DNA from: Streptomyces sp. A0642
GTDB lineage: Bacteria > Actinomycetota > Actinomycetes > Streptomycetales > Streptomycetaceae
Length of the DNA: 64,000 bases
Assembly: GCF_004795105.1 (NCBI RefSeq)
Contig: NZ_SSBL01000006.1
Coordinates: 310,001-374,000 of the forward strand
Direction of reading: 5' to 3'
The notes under the pieces are model-generated. The model was not told where the DNA came from, did no database searches, and saw nothing but the letters and a program-made list of their open reading frames with translations. Numbering within the stretch: the stretch's first letter is position 1; each line of letters starts with the position of its first letter. A program made the position numbers and the translations under genes. Shown in pieces: positions 17,163 to 25,134 of this stretch.

Positions 17163-17963
17163 TCATTCCTTCAGTCCGTAGAAGCGCATCGGCGAGTTCG
17201 GCCTGAAGCCGATGCGCGGGTACACGGGCGCACCGGCGGCGGTCGCGTGCAGGGTGGCGCGGGTCAGACCCGTGGCCCGTGCTCCCTCGTGCAGCGCCTT
17301 GCGCGTCACCGCCTCGCCGTAGCCCCGGCGTTCGAGGTCCGGATCCGTGGCGACGAGCACGACGAAGAGCCGGCCCTCGGCCTCCACGGTCGCGGCACAC
17401 GTCACCGGAACGCCGTCCCGCACACCCAGGTAGGCGTGCACCCGGTCCTTCCACAGGGAGGAGCCGATGAGCCCGTCGCGACCGTCCTCCAGGGGGAATC
17501 CGTACGCGCGCGAGTTGATGTCCGCGAACGCGCGCAGGTGCTCGTCGGTCCTCACGCGTACGAACGTGAGGTCCGGATGGGCCGGGTCGGGGACGGGGAG
17601 CAGGTCCCCGGCCATGCCGATTCCGGGAAACGCGTGTTCGAGGCCGGCCCGTTCGGCCATGGCCGCCAGCCCGGCAAGCGCACCCTCTTCGAGGAGGTCC
17701 TCGAAGACCCAGAGGAAGCCCGGGTGTTTCTTCGATCGCATGATGCCGGCCGCCTGGCTCACACGTTGCTCGACCAGCTCCGTATCTGCGCCGACATCGG
17801 TCAGCGTGACGCAGTTCCAGAACGCGAACCGGCAGTCGGCCCAGCGAACGGCCAGGCCCGGGAGGTCCCGTACGTCCGCACCGGCATCCCGGTCCAGCAC
17901 CATGGCACGCCAGACCACGGCGAGCTGCTCCATCGATTCGATCGATTCCGCGAGATCCGGCAC
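17163..17963 (-). CDS. GNAT-family N-acetyltransferase
   Basis: A 266-aa cytosolic protein. The GNAT core is in the C-terminal half: LFVVLVATDPDLERRGYGEA, where RRGYGEA matches the acetyl-CoA loop (R/Q-x-x-G-x-G/A), and the end APVYPRIGFRPNSPMRFYGL is typical. The N-terminal 130 residues are an extra domain found in related Streptomyces proteins. Substrate unknown. It converges on the oxidoreductase pair. Confidence 0.88.
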   Translation of the reverse strand: MPDLAESIESMEQLAVVWRAMVLDRDAGADVRDLPGLAVRWADCRFAFWNCVTLTDVGADTELVEQRVSQAAGIMRSKKHPGFLWVFEDLLEEGALAGLAAMAERAGLEHAFPGIGMAGDLLPVPDPAHPDLTFVRVRTDEHLRAFADINSRAYGFPLEDGRDGLIGSSLWKDRVHAYLGVRDGVPVTCAATVEAEGRLFVVLVATDPDLERRGYGEAVTRKALHEGARATGLTRATLHATAAGAPVYPRIGFRPNSPMRFYGLKE

Positions 17964-18515
17964 GGCAACTCCTGAACTAGTGGGGGCGTGCGAAGAGTCG
18001 GCCGCGCAGAGCGGCGGCCCTGGATGCGGGGATCATAGATCCGGATCCAGGGCCTGTGCCGTCACCTGTTCGGAGGTGGCCGGTTTCGTCAGAGGGTGGC
18101 GTTCCTCAGGAGGGGTTCGCTCGCAGGTTTCGGGATCCGCCGCGGAATTCGCGGTGCGACGTGAACCTTTCGGGCGCGGTGGCTCGTTGACCGGTTGAGG
18201 GAACCTGCTGGTGTGCGGCAACAGCGGAGCGAAGGACAGCCGCCCCTGGTCAGGACGGGCGTCGGGCTGCCCCGGTCAGGGCGGTCGTCCGCCAGCGCCG
18301 TCACCCCGTCCCCGTCCGGGATGACGGCGGCCGCGGAGGGCCGGCGCGGTGGCGACAGGGCGTCTCGGGCCGGGGTATTCGCGCGTGAAGCGGGCTGCGG
18401 TGTCCGGTGCGAGGCCGTCGGGTGCGCTGAGGGGGCCGGACCGGATCGGACGGGGAGCGCGCGCGGACGCTCAGGCACGCCGGGGGCGTGCATCATCGCG
18501 GGGGCGTGACCGCCT
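17964..18515. other. Intergenic region, no gene seen
   Basis: About 550 bases. Overlapping open frames on both strands are Arg/Pro-rich and show no conserved protein; I regard them as shadows of high GC. Confidence 0.45.
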
Positions 18516-18707
18516 TCAGAGGCCCAGGTCGAAGGCCAGACAGTTGAAGTGGTTCCACGAGCCTTCGGGGTTGTAGCGGTTGTCCGCTCCACCACTGGGG
18601 CCGGCCGCCTGGTCCTCGACCATGTCCTCGTACCGGATGCGCGCGGGAAGCTTCCCGAAGCGTGCCTGCCGTGCCGCCGCGGCGCTGTCCGTCTTCTGTT
18701 CGTTCAT
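18516..18707 (-). CDS. Small peptide of unknown function (63 aa)
   Basis: The peptide begins MNEQKTDSAAAARQARFGKL and continues PARIRYEDMVEDQ, then a Gly/Asn/Tyr-rich stretch, and ends HFNCLAFDLGL. It has one Cys and no signal peptide or membrane helix. A charged leader-like first half and an aromatic/hydrophobic end could suit a peptide precursor, but no modification enzyme is nearby, so this is speculation. ATG 18707 is chosen; a GTG directly before it is also possible. A 16-bp-arm palindrome containing GTCACC-N9-GGTGAC lies 67-107 bases upstream, with TTGACC and CATTCT at 17-base spacing. Confidence 0.55.
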   Translation of the reverse strand: MNEQKTDSAAAARQARFGKLPARIRYEDMVEDQAAGPSGGADNRYNPEGSWNHFNCLAFDLGL

Positions 18708-18773
18708 CACAGTGGATCCCCGCTCGTTTCAGCTGAGGATGTGCGCCTCAGCGCTTGGGTGAAACAAGAATGC

Positions 18774-18814
18774 ACCCCTTTCCGTCACCGGTCAAGTCGG
18801 TGACGGAAAGGGGT
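18774..18814 (-). promoter_or_regulatory. Long palindrome with operator dyad before the 63-aa peptide gene
   Basis: ACCCCTTTCCGTCACC (18774-18789) and its perfect reverse complement (18799-18814) flank nine bases. The inner part is GTCACC-N9-GGTGAC, as at two other sites. Its centre holds TTGACC on the reverse strand, a possible -35. The 16-bp arms could also form a hairpin and end transcription. Confidence 0.6.
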
Positions 18815-18979
18815 ATCCGGCGCCTTCCGAAGCCGGGGGTCTTCGCCTCGTCACTCTCGCGAAGGTCCGGGGCCGGGCAGGGCGATGCGCGTCGAGGGAC
18901 GGCCTGCTCGATGCGGCCGGGCGCGGCCGGGTTTCCCTGTGCACCGCCGCGGTGACCACGGCGATCGCCGGCCTTTACC

Positions 18980-19105
18980 TCACGCCGTGTCCCGGTCGGT
19001 CAGTGCGAGCGCCTCGATGCCGCGCTCGACGGCCCAGGCGACCGGCCAGGCGGAGGGGGGCGCTGGAGCGGGGCGAGTAGCCGCTGGCGAGCAGTGATCG
19101 TGGCC
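18980..19105 (-). pseudogene. DnaE2/ImuC-like error-prone polymerase, N-terminal relic
   Basis: The reverse strand reads AWAVERGIEALALTDRDTA then a stop. ERGIEALALTDRDT is the start of the PHP domain of error-prone DnaE-type polymerases. In another frame just upstream is LASGYSPR, like the usual VASGYSxR. About 40 residues of a polymerase of around 1000 remain, frameshifted and followed by unrelated DNA. Confidence 0.5.
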
Positions 19106-19160
19106 TGACGGAGCACGGCCGCCTGCGGACGAGTCGCCGGTATATCCCCGCACGGCGGCT

Positions 19161-19326
19161 GAGGGCCGTCCCGCAATTCCTGGCGGGCGCGCGACGGTAG
19201 CTACGGAGCCCAGCCGTGTTGTTGAAATGCCCGAATATGCCCAGTACGCGGATGCCTCTCCGCCTTGCGATGCACCACATCTGACGCCGCGCGCTGACCC
19301 ACCAGGAATGGCGGGGCAGCCCTTAG
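19161..19326 (+). mobile_element. MITE copy 1 (about 166 bp)
   Basis: Ends are imperfect inverted repeats: GAGGGCCGTCCCGCAATTCC on the left, and a right end of the form CCAGGAATGGCGGGGCAGCC followed by CTTAG. The interior is closely similar, in the same orientation, to the copy at 36757-36920. No complete transposase is encoded. It lies next to the DnaE2 relic. Confidence 0.75.
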
Positions 19327-19875
19327 CCTCGGCGTTTGGCTTCGTGTGGGGCCGGTTTCCGCGTGCAGGGCGTGGGTGCACGTCCCGAACTCCATGTCCC
19401 CGCCCCCAGCACGATGGTGGTTGCCTACGCTGCGGCACGACCGTCGGCTGATCCTGCCCGGTGCCACCGGGGTGACTGGTACTTGCTCTACCGCATTGGG
19501 CTCGGCGCGAGCCTCACAGGCCACGACGCGGGCCGGATCGCGTCGCACATGAGGCCCAGGTCCTCGGCAAGGAGCACGCAAATGGACTCGGCCGGCTGGT
19601 GATCCCGGATCATCTCTTCTGCGGCGCAAGGAATACGACTGGGGAAGGGGCTCGGAGTACGTAATTCCCTGATAGCCCTGATGCGCCTGCTGCACCTGAC
19701 AACTGGAGGCTCACGATGCGGAATCCTCGACCCCGCATTTTTCGACCTCCGGCCGGGCGCCGCCCCTTGACTTGCGAAGCCCTGAACGAGACCATCTCGT
19801 TCAGCGTCCAGCAGGTATGGCTCACATTTCATATCAGGGGCCGGTGCGTCGCTGATGAATCAGGGAGGACCGCAA
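19327..19875. other. Intergenic region upstream of the repeat protein
   Basis: About 550 bases with no supported gene. It must hold the promoter of the secreted protein at 19876, but no hexamer pair stands out. Confidence 0.4.
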
Positions 19876-20328
19876 ATGGGGTTGTCGGGGAAATCTGGAG
19901 ATTCGCTTCAGCAGGATGAAATCGAGTTACCGGGTAGACGCGATTTTCTGGGCAGAACGCTCGGCGTGACGGTCAGCCTGGTCGGAGTGACGGTTGCCGC
20001 TGGTACGTTCGCAGCCCCAGCCGCCGCCAAGCCCGCCGGGGCGCAGGCGACCCAGAACAACTGGCGTTTCTGCCAGAAGTGCTTCGCGATGTATTACTGG
20101 GGGTATCCGACGGACGGTGTCTGTTCGGCCGGTGGTTCCCACAGCGCGCAGGGCTTCAACTTCGTTCTCCCGCACGATGTGCCCGCGAGTTCGACCGCGC
20201 AGAACAACTGGCGTTTCTGCCAGAAGTGCTTCGCGATGTATTACTGGGGGTATCCGACCGACGGTGTCTGTCCGAGCGGTGGCTCCCACAGCGCGCAGGG
20301 CTTCAACTTCGTCCTCCCGCATTCATAG
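19876..20328 (+). CDS. Tat-exported protein with two 49-aa Trp/Cys repeats
   Basis: A 150-aa protein. Residues about 18-55 are a twin-arginine signal (GRRDFLGRTLGVTVSLVGV ending APAAAKPAG). The mature part is two near-identical 49-aa units, each with NNWRFCQKCFAMYYWGYPTD, then GVC, GGSHSAQGFNFVLPH. Each unit has three Cys (C-x2-C plus one) and one His, so a metal or disulfide knot is possible. Similar single or tandem units occur in other Streptomyces secreted proteins; function unknown. ATG 19876 follows GGGAGGA. The DNA repeat has a 147-base period. Confidence 0.82.
   Translation: MGLSGKSGDSLQQDEIELPGRRDFLGRTLGVTVSLVGVTVAAGTFAAPAAAKPAGAQATQNNWRFCQKCFAMYYWGYPTDGVCSAGGSHSAQGFNFVLPHDVPASSTAQNNWRFCQKCFAMYYWGYPTDGVCPSGGSHSAQGFNFVLPHS
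20053..20327 (+). repeat. Tandem 147-base repeat inside the secreted protein gene
   Basis: Unit 1 begins at 20053 and unit 2 at 20200; both start CAGAACAACTGGCGTTTCTG and stay nearly identical for about 120 bases. Near-identity at synonymous sites points to recent duplication or gene conversion. Confidence 0.85.
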
Positions 20329-20458
20329 ACCCGGGTTCATCGGGACTCGGCCTCCGCTCCCACCGGCAGTCCGGCGCCGCCCTGGAAGTCGCCACGGGCG
20401 GTGGGCAGCAACCCTTCGACGTCGTTTCGCATGGTGAGGTGAGTGTGATCGCCGTTGC

Positions 20459-20890
20459 CTATCCGTCGGTCCACCCAGCGGTGTTGGAGTACGACTCGTA
20501 GCTGTATCGGGTGCCGCGGTCCCATTCGTCACCCGTGAGGTGCCTATACGTGTTGTCGGGCACGTAGAGCAGGGCCTCGGCCCAGATGAGGTCGTTGACG
20601 TACGGCCTGAACCTTTGTGAGTCGCGAAGTACGCTCTCGTACTCCTCACGGCCAGCTGCGACGACTGCCGCTCGGGTGTAGAGGAACTGGTCGCTCGACA
20701 GGTCATCGCCGTATTCCCTACGGTCCAGCCTGTACAGGGCCCAGGAGAGCTGCTCGGCGAAACCGACCACGTCCGATACCGGGCCGTTCGTCAGGTGAAC
20801 TGACAGGGCAGCGGCAAGCTCATCGCCCTCGGGGTCGGAGGTCGAGGGGCTACACGCTTCCATTAGCTGCCAGAAGGCGTTCTCGTTCAT
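20459..20890 (-). CDS. DUF4240 domain protein
   Basis: A 143-aa soluble protein starting MNENAFWQLMEACSP, with GFAEQLSWALYRLDRREYGD and the DUF4240 features DQFLYTRAAVVAAGREEYES. Family function is unknown. ATG 20890 overlaps the stop of the upstream LAL relic as ATGA; no strong ribosome site is seen. Confidence 0.82.
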   Translation of the reverse strand: MNENAFWQLMEACSPSTSDPEGDELAAALSVHLTNGPVSDVVGFAEQLSWALYRLDRREYGDDLSSDQFLYTRAAVVAAGREEYESVLRDSQRFRPYVNDLIWAEALLYVPDNTYRHLTGDEWDRGTRYSYESYSNTAGWTDG

Positions 20891-21745
20891 GCCGGAGAGC
20901 ATGGCGGGTAGGTGTGACATGCCAAGCCGAGAGACGCTTCGAACCCGGCCGCCGCCATCGCCGGCGCCGCAAGCGGCAGGGACCGCGCTTCCCAGAACAC
21001 CGCACCGGACCGGGCGCATTCCGCCGCCTCGGCCAGCAGCGTGGCCGCCCGGCCGGCATCGCCCCGGTGCTGTGCGATCTGTGCCGCGCTCCGCATCGCC
21101 GACGCCCGCTGCACGGGCAGGCCCAGTCGCTCGGCCTCCTCGCGGGCTCGCTCGGACCAGGCGTACGCCGACTCGACATCCCCTGTGAAGAAGGCCGCCG
21201 TGACGAGTAGTTCCGACAGGAGCAGGCGCATCGACGGTTGCAGGCCGCGCAGATCGTCGCCCCCCGCCCGGAGGAGAGCGCTCCGGGCGGGGGGCGGGTC
21301 GCCACCGGTGAGCGCCGCGTAGCCGAACATGCACCAGGCCATTGAGGCACGCCAGTTGCCGCTCGGCCCCATCGCCGCAACGGCCTCCTCCGCGGCCGCC
21401 AGTGCCTCCGGATCGCCGGGCGGGGACGCCGCGACGCGTATCTGGGCCTTGTTGGCCAGGACGAAGGCGAGCAGCTCACCGCTCCCGATTCCGCGGGCGA
21501 CGTTCTCGGCCTCGTCCGCCAGTTCGCTTAGAGCGGGTTGCCCTCTCCGACGGCGTACCGGCGCGCGGTCCGGTCGGGCGGCAGATCGTGAGCGAGTCCT
21601 TCGACGCAGTCACGCTCGGTGAGCGGCGTCAGGCCGATCCTGAGCACCGCCTCGGTGTCCGCGCCCCGGGGGAGCGCGGCGCTGAGCGCGGTGGGCGTCT
21701 GCCGGTCGCGGCGGGCGATCACGAGCACGGCGGAGCCGCGATCGG
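20887..21745 (-). pseudogene. LuxR-type LAL/AAA regulator, internal fragments
   Basis: The reverse strand encodes VIARRDRQTPTALSAALPRG then LGLTPLxERDCVEGLAHDLP-like sequence, the late AAA region of LAL regulators, ending GEGNPL at a stop. In another frame TPR-like helices follow (ESAYAWSERAREEAERLGLP, AAQIAQHRGDAGRAATLLAE). The P-loop at the start and the LuxR domain at the end are both missing. A frameshift or deletion lies near 21530. Confidence 0.7.
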
Positions 21746-21830
21746 AGAGTCGGGGGCGCGCCCCCGACCGAGGGCCCGGGTCGCCGCTCTGCGGCGCTGG
21801 TGGGGGTCGGGGGCTCGTGGCCGGCTGCCG

Positions 21831-22304
21831 CTACTGCTTGGCGCTGGGGACGGCGAGAGGCTCACCGGGAGCCTTACTCTTCGCCTGCTCCATCTGCTCT
21901 CCGAGCTCGGTGAGACGGTTGCGGCCCATTGCTTTGCGGACCTCCGGGAACCACTCCTTCTCCTCCTCCTCGACGTGGTGACGCACGTTCTCCATGAGAA
22001 CGGTCATTTTGGCGTCGAACCGCTCGTCGGCGGGGTCGAGATCCTTGAGCTCGGAGAGCATCCACAGCATCACGTGGTGCTCCTCGACGCTTTCCAGGAC
22101 GTCGTCCTTGGTGTCGGGCGCTGCTTCGCGTACGGCCGGATAGAAGAGCTTCTCCTCGATCCAGGTGTGCGTGGTGAGCTCGTCGATGACCCGGTCAGCG
22201 ATCTTCCGCTTCTCGGCATGGGCGTTCTCGCCGGCCTTCTCGAATTGCTTGAAGAGCTTCTCCACCGTCTTGTGGTCTTCCTTGAGCAGCACGATCCCGT
22301 CCAT
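21831..22304 (-). CDS. Hemerythrin HHE-domain protein
   Basis: A 157-aa helical protein with the di-iron ligand pattern: LLKEDHKTVEKLFKQFE, THTWIEEKLFYP, SVEEHHVMLWMLSEL and NVRHHVEEEEKEWFPEV. Such proteins bind O2 or NO, or sense iron and redox state. ATG 22304 follows GAGGAG. The C-terminus is an extended tail. Confidence 0.9.
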   Translation of the reverse strand: MDGIVLLKEDHKTVEKLFKQFEKAGENAHAEKRKIADRVIDELTTHTWIEEKLFYPAVREAAPDTKDDVLESVEEHHVMLWMLSELKDLDPADERFDAKMTVLMENVRHHVEEEEKEWFPEVRKAMGRNRLTELGEQMEQAKSKAPGEPLAVPSAKQ

Positions 22305-22314
22305 CAGGTTCTCC

Positions 22315-22500
22315 TCAGATCACGTACACGGTGGCGCGGTGCCACCCCGTGACCCCGTCTACCCACAGGTGCGTGGCGTACCTCATGACGTACACGGATG
22401 GCCCCCCGGCGCATGCAAACTGCATCGGCGTTCCGTCGTACTGCCATTCCCGCAGCGCGCCCATGGCCTCGCGCACCCATCGGCCGTGGCGTTCCGAGCG
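22315..22500 (-). pseudogene. C-terminal fragment of an unrecognised protein
   Basis: The reverse strand reads WVREAMGALREWQYDGTPMQ, then FACAGGPSVYVMRYATHLWV and GWHRATVYVI, stopping just before the hemerythrin ribosome site. Upstream sequence in another frame (EGVSDPAYDDCARNATADG) joins well, suggesting a frameshift near 22485. Family unknown. Confidence 0.4.
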
Positions 22501-23117
22501 CAATCGTCGTAGGCGGGATCGGACACTCCCTCCTGAAGGCCCCGCAAGCGATTGTCTGGCCTTGCCATGCGTCCCCCGCGGCCCGAGGGAGGTCTCATTG
22601 CGCGCGGCATCCTCTCGGGGACGCGTCGCCCATGGCCTGCCGGCCCAACCGCAGCACGGCCCGGGTGACCCGTCGGCCTCGTGTTCGTACCGCACGTCCA
22701 CCACCCGACGGCCCTCCCACTTCGGAACGACGTCCGGCTCAGCTCGTCAGGCGGTGACCCGGTCCGGCTTCGGGGGATCCCTCGGCCGACCGAGCGCGGA
22801 AGCCGCTCCGCGAACGGGGGGCTGGGTACCGAGAGGCCGTCAGCGCATCCCGGCAGCAGACAGTTGCCCGAGACCAGTACGACTGCCGCACGGCTTGTCC
22901 AGCACCTCATCAGCCATGTCCTGACGTCGCCACCTCCACCAACAGGGGCAAGCTGCTGTCCGGGGGAAGGAAGGAGACCGGTTCCCGCATTCACAGGGTG
23001 TGGCGAAAAAGAGTCAGGAATGCTCTTCATGATACGGGGCATCCGGACATCGTCATGAGCGATACCCGCCCTGCCGTGTCGGCCGGGAGGACGAATTGAT
23101 TCCATAAGGAGTTGGCC
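22501..23117. other. Region without supported genes
   Basis: About 600 bases. A very long reverse-strand open frame (22383-24275) crosses it but is composed of relics and non-coding DNA in mixed frames. Nothing else was recognised. Confidence 0.45.
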
Positions 23118-23396
23118 TTGCTGCATCCCACACCCGGTGATCTGCGTGCCGCATTGTCCTGCTACGCAGACGCAGTGATCGAGGACGAGCGCCATTCCAC
23201 CCCGGACACCGTCCGGAGACGTGAGGACACGGCGTACACCCTGTGCGTCATGACGGGCGTCAACGAGGTGCGGCAGGCCCTGCACACGGCCGACACGCTC
23301 CTTCGCACCGGCGCTCCCAAGGTCACGACGCTGCCGAAGGGGGGAAGGCGGTCGGCGCCCACCCGCCCCAAGCGCACAGACACCGCTGCCGTCTGA
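23118..23396 (+). CDS. DUF5133 protein
   Basis: A 92-aa protein with the DUF5133 pattern: LHPTPGDLRAALSCYADAVI, TVRRREDTAYTLCVMTG and VRQALHTADTLL. The family is common and of unknown function in Streptomyces. I chose TTG 23118, six bases after AAGGAG; a TTG at 23112 overlaps that site. Confidence 0.8.
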   Translation: MLHPTPGDLRAALSCYADAVIEDERHSTPDTVRRREDTAYTLCVMTGVNEVRQALHTADTLLRTGAPKVTTLPKGGRRSAPTRPKRTDTAAV

Positions 23397-23549
23397 GGCA
23401 GCCGTCCATCGGCTGGAGTCTGCCCGTGGTGCATACGTCCCGGGAGACCTTCCCCGTCCGAGGACGGACGAAGTTCCCCCGGCGGTGGTCGGCTTGGTGA
23501 CGGAGACTGAGACGCCGCCACCAAGCGGCCGTTCGAGATACTGTCTGCC

Positions 23550-24195
23550 AGGTTCAGTCGCCGTGTGCGCGGGTGCGAGCAGTGCGCCCTTGCCCCCGGG
23601 GGCCAGCATCAACGCCTTCCGCATAGTGGTCACGCCGCGGCCTCGTGCGATCGGCCGACCGCCCGGTGTGTGGGCGGGGACGTGGTGGGCGAGCCAGTAG
23701 TCGGGTACGTTGCCGACGATTGTGAGCAGCGGTTCGCCGGCCAGATCCTCGAGGAACTCCGAGTCCCGAGTCGCGAGTGGATGCGTCGAGGTGATCGCGA
23801 GGATGTACTCCTCTGCGAAAAGTGCCGCCCCCTCGCCCACATTCTCCTCACGCCCCGGGAGCGTGATCTGGACGTTGAACTCGCCCTCGCGCAGCGGCCC
23901 GTACGGATCGGCGAGTGGGACCTCCCATATTTCCACGGCCAGCTGGGGTGGCTGTCGCGCAGTGCCTCCGTCGTCTTCATGACCATCTCGCCGGTCAGTG
24001 GGTTCGAGAACCGACATGCAGCACGGTGTTGATGCCGCGCGCGGTGGTGGCGGCCCGCTCCAGGGCGGCCTCGATCGCGCGGTGGTGCGGTTCGAGATCG
24101 GCGCGCAGCTGCCGGCCGAGTGAGGTGAGGGCGACGCGGCGGTTGGTACGAACGAAGAGCGGGGTGCCGACCCGGCTACCGAGCCCCAGAGGGCG
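23550..24195 (-). pseudogene. LysR-family regulator, frameshifted
   Basis: Three frames in order give LysR pieces: HTH end GTPLFVRTNRRVALTSLGRQ; linker NPLTGEMVMKTTEALRDSHP; and substrate-binding domain EIWEVPLADPYGPLREGEFN with EEYILAITSTHPLATRDSEF. At least two frameshifts and loss of the first HTH helices make it non-functional. It is head-to-head with a TetR fragment. Confidence 0.75.
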
Positions 24196-24197
24196 GT

Positions 24198-24513
24198 GCC
24201 GCGCCGGACGCCGCCCGGCGAGTCTGCATCGGCATCGCCGCGCTGGCGGACACGGCCTGGAGCAGCGCTGAACAAGCTTATGAGGAGGGCGACTTCGGCT
24301 GGGACGACTGCGACCCCGGCCTGCTCGACAAGGTCCGCCCGGCGTTCCCTGCGCTACCGCCGGCCATGGTGGCCCTGGCGCTGCGGATCTGGGGGCACCA
24401 GCACGGCCTGGTTGCGCTGGAGGTCTATGGCCACCTGGCAGAGCCTGAAGGCCGGCGGTCAGACGCGACCACCGGGTCCCGATCTTCTCTCGCCGGGCAG
24501 AGAGTCGGCCGGT
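24198..24513 (+). pseudogene. TetR-family regulator, C-terminal fragment
   Basis: The forward frame gives CIGIAALADTAWSSAEQAYE, DPGLLDKVRPAFPALPPAMV and RIWGHQHGLVALEVYGHLAE, typical of the ligand-binding end of TetR proteins. The DNA-binding half is absent and the upstream boundary coincides with the LysR relic. Confidence 0.6.
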
Positions 24514-24970
24514 GAGGTAGTGCAGGGTGCGACTGGACAGGTCGCTCGACGACGGGTGGACAAGCACGCGGGGCTCCTGGCCGACGGTGGATCCTGGTCG
24601 TGAACCCGCCTATCAGGAGCTTTCGTCGTGCCGTAGAGCCGTCCAACACGTGACCGGCACCGCACGGTCGGAAAGGACTCACTGACCACCGGAGCGAAGA
24701 GAGCCGGCGCGTTTCCTGCGCCCCAGGGCTCGGCCGCGGACATACGGAGCTCGATTCCCTCGCGCACAGGACAGGCGTGCGGGTCGTAGATCCCCTCTCA
24801 GCGAGGCGACCCGCACAGGTATGGCGGGCAGCCCAGGAGCAGGCGGCGAAGCAGCCCCTCGGGCAGTTCGGCGGCGGCCGCCGCTTCCGAAGCCTCAGGG
24901 TTCGATGCCAGAAACAAGTCCTGCAGAGAGCTTCCGTCCGATTGCCCGGCGCGTCTACGCTCACTACGTA
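24514..24970. other. Region without supported genes upstream of the cellulase
   Basis: About 450 bases with no recognised protein. It ends at the CebR-type palindrome. Confidence 0.45.
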
Positions 24971-24984
24971 TGGGAGCGCTCCCA
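24971..24984 (+). promoter_or_regulatory. CebR operator
   Basis: TGGGAGCGCTCCCA is a perfect 14-bp palindrome and equals the established binding site of CebR, the cellobiose/cellotriose-responsive repressor of cellulolytic genes in Streptomyces. It lies 150 bases upstream of the cellulase start. Confidence 0.93.
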
Positions 24985-25134
24985 TAGGCGGTGAACGGCG
25001 TTTTGCGCAGTATCGAAGGTCATTCAGCAGGTGAAGGCGCGTTGCCCGCTTTGGAACCCGCTTTGAGGCTGGTCTCTCGCCGGGCGGCGCCCTATGGAGT
25101 GATCGGTCCTCTACGTGCGTTGAGGGAGAATGCG

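Noticed and set aside
18089..18595. Reverse-strand frame of 168 codons between the GNAT and peptide genes
   Set aside because: Arg/Pro/Thr-rich, overlaps the 63-aa peptide gene in another frame and lacks a ribosome site.
22383..24275. Reverse-strand open frame of 630 codons
   Set aside because: Contains a LysR ligand domain only in its first third; the rest is unrelated and mixed. Treated as a relic plus non-coding DNA.
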